Source: Dyella sp. M7H15-1 (GTDB taxonomy: Bacteria > Pseudomonadota > Gammaproteobacteria > Xanthomonadales > Rhodanobacteraceae). From it: a stretch of DNA of 64,000 bases. The stretch is from the NCBI RefSeq assembly GCF_004114615.1, contig NZ_CP035300.1, positions 2,852,001 through 2,916,000 on the forward strand, read 5' to 3'. The position numbers and the translations under genes are program-made. The notes beneath the pieces are model-generated. The model ran no database searches and was not told the DNA's origin. It worked only from the letters and a program-made list of their open reading frames with translations. Shown piece by piece: positions 60,165-64,000 of this stretch. The stretch's first letter is position 1. Every line of letters begins with the position of its first letter.

Positions 60165-61046
60165 ATGAGGATGTTCTCGCTATTCCCTCCACAGCAGCTT
60201 TTTGCCCGTGAGTATGGGTTAAGTCTCTGCGTGCCGGAAAAAATGATGTTCGTTGCCAGCCTGCCTTGCGTCAAAAAGCATCTAGCACGTGTTCATCTGC
60301 TTGCCGTAGCCAGCGGCATGCTTGCTGTATGGCTGGCTGCTTATGCCGTCATCGTATCGGCGGAGGGAATGCGGGCCGATTCGGGCATGATTGCGTTTGC
60401 CGACGGTCAGCAGCCCGATTTTCTGCAGATGCTGGAAAAAAGCTGGCTCTCGCACACCAACGTTTCCAAGCGCGTTTACGCGGCGACCGCTGACAACGTG
60501 CTTGATGAGCCATCGACAGCACCGGGATCCTATTTCCGCACGCTGACGCGCATCTACGGCGCGGCCACCGATCACTTTGCGTTTGGGTACGAGTCTGATG
60601 CGCAGGATACAGACGAGCCGCTGCCGATGGATGAAGTAGCCAGGTTCCATCAAATGGAAACGCGCATGCCCATTGCGCGCATGCGCGTCACATCCGAATT
60701 TGGCCATCGTCCGAACCCCATCGGGAAAGGCCATGTATTCCATCGTGGCATCGATCTGGCGGCACCCGCGGGTACGCCCGTGTATGCCGTCGCGCCGGGG
60801 ACCATCATCCGCGCGACCAGTGATCGTTCGTTTGGCAACGTTGTAGTGATCAATCACCACAACGGTTACAAGACGTTGTACGCGCACAATTCCAGGTTGC
60901 TGGTGAAGGTAGGCGAGAAGGTGAAAGCTGGGCAACAGATTGCCAAGATTGGATCGACCGGTCATTCCACCGGACCCCATCTGCATTTTGAAATTCATCG
61001 CAGTGGTCAGCGGGTGGATCCGGGGCCTTACCTCGCTGCGTTGTGA
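60165..61046 (+). CDS. M23-family peptidoglycan endopeptidase
   Basis: A 293-residue protein if the ATG at 60165 is used; the frame also opens from a TTG at 60075, and ATGs at 60171 and 60243 are possible. A hydrophobic segment (VHLLAVASGMLAVWLAAYAV) acts as signal or anchor. The C-terminal LytM/M23 domain has FGHRPNPIGKGHVFHRGIDLAAPAGTP (zinc-binding His and Asp) and the HxH motif in STGPHLHFEIH. It cuts cross-links in peptidoglycan; relatives act in division or cell-shape control. Followed by a terminator shared with rho. Confidence 0.85.
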   Translation: MRMFSLFPPQQLFAREYGLSLCVPEKMMFVASLPCVKKHLARVHLLAVASGMLAVWLAAYAVIVSAEGMRADSGMIAFADGQQPDFLQMLEKSWLSHTNVSKRVYAATADNVLDEPSTAPGSYFRTLTRIYGAATDHFAFGYESDAQDTDEPLPMDEVARFHQMETRMPIARMRVTSEFGHRPNPIGKGHVFHRGIDLAAPAGTPVYAVAPGTIIRATSDRSFGNVVVINHHNGYKTLYAHNSRLLVKVGEKVKAGQQIAKIGSTGHSTGPHLHFEIHRSGQRVDPGPYLAAL

Positions 61047-61057
61047 TGCGGCAAGCC

Positions 61058-61085
61058 AAAACGCCCGACGATCGCCGGGCGTTTT
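61058..61085. terminator. Bidirectional terminator between the M23 peptidase gene and rho
   Basis: AAAACGCCCG (61058-61067) pairs with CGGGCGTTTT (61076-61085), with an 8-nt loop. A-rich and T-rich sides make it work in both directions, for the rightward peptidase gene and the leftward rho gene whose stop is at 61107. Confidence 0.85.
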
Positions 61086-61106
61086 GCTATTTTCGTGCAG
61101 TGGACA

Positions 61107-62876
61107 TCAACGCTTCATCGAATTGAAGAACTCGTCGTTGGACTTGGTATTCTTCATCTTGTCGAGCATGAACTCCATCGCTGCCAGCTCATCCATCGGA
61201 TGCAGCAGCTTGCGCAGAATCCAGATCTTGGCGAGCAGGTCCGGCTCGATCAGCAGATCCTCGCGGCGCGTGCCAGAGCGGTTGATGTCGATGGCCGGAT
61301 ACACGCGCTTTTCGGAGATGCGGCGAGACAGGTGCACTTCCATGTTGCCAGTGCCCTTGAACTCTTCGTAGATCACCTCGTCCATCTTGCTGCCAGTGTC
61401 GATCAGCGCGGTGGCGATGATGGTGAGTGAGCCGCCTTCTTCCACATTGCGCGCGGCACCGAAGAAGCGCTTCGGACGCTGCAGCGCGTTGGCATCCACG
61501 CCACCAGTAAGCACCTTGCCGGAACTCGGCACCACGGTGTTGTAGGCGCGGGCCAGGCGAGTGATCGAGTCGAGCAGGATCACCACGTCCTTCTTGTGCT
61601 CGACCAGGCGCTTGGCGCGCTCGATTACCATTTCGGCCACCTGCACGTGACGCACGGCCGGTTCGTCGAAAGTGGAGCTGATCACTTCGGCGCGCACGGT
61701 GCGGGCGATTTCCGTCACTTCTTCCGGACGTTCGTCGATCAACAGCATGATCAAGTGCACGTCCGGATGGTTGTACTGGATCGCCTGCGCGACGTTCTGC
61801 AGCATCATCGTCTTGCCGGACTTTGGCTGCGACACGATCAGCCCGCGCTGGCCGCGGCCGACCGGTGCGACCAGATCCAGGATGCGTCCAGTGATGTCCT
61901 CCGTCGACCCGTTACCGCGCTCCAGGCGGAACACCTTGCGAGGGAACAGTGGGGTGAGGTTTTCGAACAGCATCTTGTTCTTCGATGCTTCCGGCGGATC
62001 GCCGTTGATGTCGTCGACTTTCAGCAACGCGAAGTAGCGCTCGCCTTCCTTCGGGTGGCGCACGCGTCCGGTGATGTAGTCGCCGGTGCGCAGGTTGAAG
62101 CGGCGGATCTGGCTGGGGGAGACGTAGATGTCGTCGGGGCCAGCCAGGTAGGACTCGTCGGCCGAGCGCAGGAAGCCGAAGCCGTCCTGCAGAATTTCCA
62201 GCACGCCTTCGGCCCAGATGCCGCCGCCGGAGCGGGCGTGGGCCTTGAGGATGTTGAAGATCACGTCCTGGCGGCGCTGGCGGGCGACGCCTTCCTGGAT
62301 GCCGAGCGATTCGGCGAATTCCAGCAGTTGAACCGGATTCTTGCGCTTGAGTTCGGTGAGGTTGATGACGCGGTCGTTGCTGCCGATGTCGGCGTTTTCG
62401 TCATCTACCGGCAGACCGTGTGGATTGCGCGGCGGGCCGCCCGGACCCTGCGGGCGCTGGCCGCGCTCGTGGCGGCGGCGGCGGTTGCGGTCATTACGGT
62501 CATTACGGCGGTCGTTGTTGCCCTGACCCTGATAGGGGTTCTGGCTGCCATTGTTCTGGCCATTTTGGGTGCTCTGCTGAGGATTCTCGCGTGGAGCCTC
62601 CTGTCCTTCATGGCTCTGGCCATTGTCGTAGCGCAGTTGCTCTTGCGCTGGAGGAGGGGGAGCTTCCGCGCGTGTTTCCGGGGTGGGAGCCGGGCGCTCG
62701 ACGGCAGGAGCTGGGGCTGTCGTTGGCCTTTCATTTTGGGCGTTGGCTTCGGCTGCTGCGGCAGCGGCAGCGGAGCGTCTTGGCGAGCGGGTACGGGTGG
62801 GAGTTTCACTCACAGATTTGGCCTCGGCGCTGGTGGCGTCGGAAGAATCTTTGCTTTCGATATCGGACACGGGCAA
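61107..62876 (-). CDS. rho: Transcription termination factor Rho
   Basis: A 589-residue RNA-dependent ATPase that ends transcription at Rho-dependent sites. The catalytic core is intact: RNA-binding cold-shock-like domain ([38 protein letters not shown]), Walker A ([17 protein letters not shown]), Walker B region ([16 protein letters not shown]), Q-loop ([20 protein letters not shown]) and C-terminal [13 protein letters not shown]. The N-terminus carries an extra ~165-residue low-complexity region rich in Ala/Pro, then Gln/Asn and Arg/Asp ([20 protein letters not shown]). About 420 residues is the usual core length. Such extensions occur in several lineages and can promote condensates or RNA binding. 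Confidence 0.95.
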   Translation of the reverse strand: MPVSDIESKDSSDATSAEAKSVSETPTRTRSPRRSAAAAAAAEANAQNERPTTAPAPAVERPAPTPETRAEAPPPPAQEQLRYDNGQSHEGQEAPRENPQQSTQNGQNNGSQNPYQGQGNNDRRNDRNDRNRRRRHERGQRPQGPGGPPRNPHGLPVDDENADIGSNDRVINLTELKRKNPVQLLEFAESLGIQEGVARQRRQDVIFNILKAHARSGGGIWAEGVLEILQDGFGFLRSADESYLAGPDDIYVSPSQIRRFNLRTGDYITGRVRHPKEGERYFALLKVDDINGDPPEASKNKMLFENLTPLFPRKVFRLERGNGSTEDITGRILDLVAPVGRGQRGLIVSQPKSGKTMMLQNVAQAIQYNHPDVHLIMLLIDERPEEVTEIARTVRAEVISSTFDEPAVRHVQVAEMVIERAKRLVEHKKDVVILLDSITRLARAYNTVVPSSGKVLTGGVDANALQRPKRFFGAARNVEEGGSLTIIATALIDTGSKMDEVIYEEFKGTGNMEVHLSRRISEKRVYPAIDINRSGTRREDLLIEPDLLAKIWILRKLLHPMDELAAMEFMLDKMKNTKSNDEFFNSMKR

Positions 62877-63024
62877 ACCTCACGGGGCGCCGTTGATGAC
62901 AATAGGGAGGACGAGCGTTGCGCGGAACGCGCGAGGGAGCAGGACAGCTCCGACTGGTAGGAATCTAGCACTCGCTGCGCAGCGTCGTAAAGGGCATGCG
63001 CAGCGAGATAAGCTTTACAGCGAT

Positions 63025-63351
63025 TCAGATCGCCTTGTCGATCATCTGGGCGAGTTGGACTTTGCTGACCATGCCGACCTGGGTGGCTTCCACCTTCCCG
63101 TTCTTGAACACCATCAGGGTTGGAATGCCGCGCACGCCGTAGTGGCTAGGAGTCTTCGGGTTATCGTCGATGTTCAGTTTGACCACGCGCAGCTTGCCCT
63201 CGTACTGCTTGGCCAGCTCCTCCAGAGCGGGGGCGATGGCTTTGCACGGGCCACACCATTCGGCCCAGAAGTCCAGCAGAACGGGGGTTTCCGACTTCAG
63301 CACTTCTTGATCGAAGGTGTTGTCGTTCACATGGCTGATATGTTCGCTCAC
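63025..63351 (-). CDS. trxA: Thioredoxin TrxA
   Basis: A 108-residue cytoplasmic thiol-disulfide oxidoreductase. The redox motif WCGPC lies in LLDFWAEWCGPCKAIAPALEE, preceded by a conserved Asp in VLLDF and followed by the cis-Pro region GIPTLMVFKNG. The C-terminus is QLAQMIDKAI. Full family length. It lies upstream of rho on the same strand, with a 148-bp gap, the order also known from E. coli (rhlB, trxA, rho). The gap may hold a separate rho promoter or leader. Confidence 0.97.
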   Translation of the reverse strand: MSEHISHVNDNTFDQEVLKSETPVLLDFWAEWCGPCKAIAPALEELAKQYEGKLRVVKLNIDDNPKTPSHYGVRGIPTLMVFKNGKVEATQVGMVSKVQLAQMIDKAI

Positions 63352-63729
63352 CGTGGTCTCCGAGGTAGGCGGGTAAGGGTTTACGACCGCGTGCTGATCA
63401 TCAGCTACACTATTGAAATGCCCATGAGGCGCGGGTCGATCCGGAAATGGAAGCGGTGCCGTTGCGGCAGGGTTCCATTTCAGCGTAAGTCGGGACGTGA
63501 TTCAAGCGATTCAAGGGTACGCGGAATGGTTCAAATTATCCCTACGACAGGTCCGGCTGGCATTAGATAAGGTGGCTTTATGAGCCGTTTCACCTATGCC
63601 TGCGGGGCGTGCTGCCTTTTCGGCGCCGCGTTGCGAGCGCGCCGCATCCATCCACCGTCCCAAGGTTGCCAGGTTAACTGCGGGACCGGGCCGGGCGCTT
63701 CGCGCCGGTCCGTACCAGACTCTCAATTT

Positions 63730-64000
63730 ATGTCACAAACCGTACTCACCGAAACCTTTTTCACCCAATTCGACCTGCATCCGCTGCTGCAAAAAGGCCT
63801 GGACGAGGCCGGCTTTGCACGTTGTACGCCGATCCAGGCACTGACTCTGCCGGTCGCCCTGACGGGGCGCGATGTCGCCGGCCAGGCCCAGACCGGCACC
63901 GGTAAAACCTGCGCCTTTCTGGTTGCGATGATGAATCGCCTGCTGAGCCAGCCGGCGGTCGCCGAGCGCAAAGATTCCGATCCGCGTGCGCTGGTGATCG
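63730..64000 (+). CDS. rhlB: DEAD-box RNA helicase RhlB, N-terminal part (partial)
   Basis: Starts at ATG 63730 ([20 protein letters not shown]) and runs off the window. The Q motif ([28 protein letters not shown]) and motif I (AQTGTGKT) of DEAD-box helicases are present. The divergent trxA-rho neighbours identify it as rhlB, an RNA helicase associated with mRNA decay. The intergenic region 63352-63729 (378 bp) carries the divergent promoters; no specific site was fixed. Confidence 0.88.
   Translation, partial: MSQTVLTETFFTQFDLHPLLQKGLDEAGFARCTPIQALTLPVALTGRDVAGQAQTGTGKTCAFLVAMMNRLLSQPAVAERKDSDPRALVI

Noticed and set aside
61596-62960. 454-codon plus-strand frame opposite rho
   Set aside because: Antisense to the intact Rho core; the hydrophobic stretch arises from the low-complexity rho N-terminus.
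1-64000. tRNA or rRNA genes
   Set aside because: No cloverleaf-type or rRNA-like sequence was recognised by eye; a covariance-model scan would be needed to exclude small RNAs.

Overview
The window reads as chromosomal DNA from a high-GC gammaproteobacterium, most likely Rhodanobacteraceae/Xanthomonadaceae (Dyella, Luteibacter, Frateuria, Rhodanobacter relatives). The basis is the protein flavour, the rhlB/trxA/rho arrangement, REP-type palindromes and IS remnants; no 16S or other decisive marker is present. High-GC housekeeping stretches are interrupted by AT-rich islets that look acquired.

Layout. 1-6910: an MdtABC-like RND efflux operon (adaptor truncated by the window edge). 6941-21325: a type III secretion system (T3SS) of the SPI-2/Esc type. 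One leftward operon runs from a small chaperone-like gene through sctC-D-E-F-G-I-J-K-L-W. A second leftward operon holds sctR-S-T-U, a lytic transglycosylase and an SsrA-like hybrid sensor kinase, and an SsrB-like response regulator lies between them on the other strand. The export gate sctV, ATPase sctN, sctO, sctP, C-ring sctQ and all translocators are absent from the window. 21326-23406: an operator-like double palindrome and an AT-rich gene for a duplicated pentapeptide-repeat protein, a good effector candidate. 23638-27754: an IS5-like remnant, a DUF3011 protein, then a DsrE / solute-binding / diheme cytochrome / TsdA-like thiosulfate dehydrogenase operon. 27755-30571: palindromic repeats and a cassette of three tail-collar proteins with a GNAT acetyltransferase and a DUF6916-like protein. 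30987-38723: a large Ig-repeat autotransporter and plsB.

39113-45022: a PerM-type membrane protein, then an AT-rich islet bracketed by a group II intron RT remnant and an IS4 remnant. The islet holds a CesT-type T3SS chaperone followed by an unrecognised 430-aa protein, a probable chaperone-effector pair. Rep helicase follows. 45311-52276: a scrambled accessory zone between a truncated and a complete copy of mutM, with two overlapping halves of a REP-associated transposase, a Mu-like phage tail remnant, an IS5 remnant, a second T3SS chaperone and a tandem-duplicated orphan protein (second chaperone-effector candidate). 52278-56980: a GldFG-like ABC transporter system and a fatty acid desaturase. 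57265-64000: an M61 peptidase remnant, a two-component system, an M23 peptidase, then rho, trxA and the divergent start of rhlB.

How it fits together: the T3SS core, its SsrAB-like regulators, the pentapeptide protein beside sctR and two distant chaperone-effector islets look like one secretion system whose substrates were gathered by mobile elements. The missing sctV/N/O/P/Q genes must be encoded elsewhere if the system works. All function calls are from reading the sequence; no database search was run.
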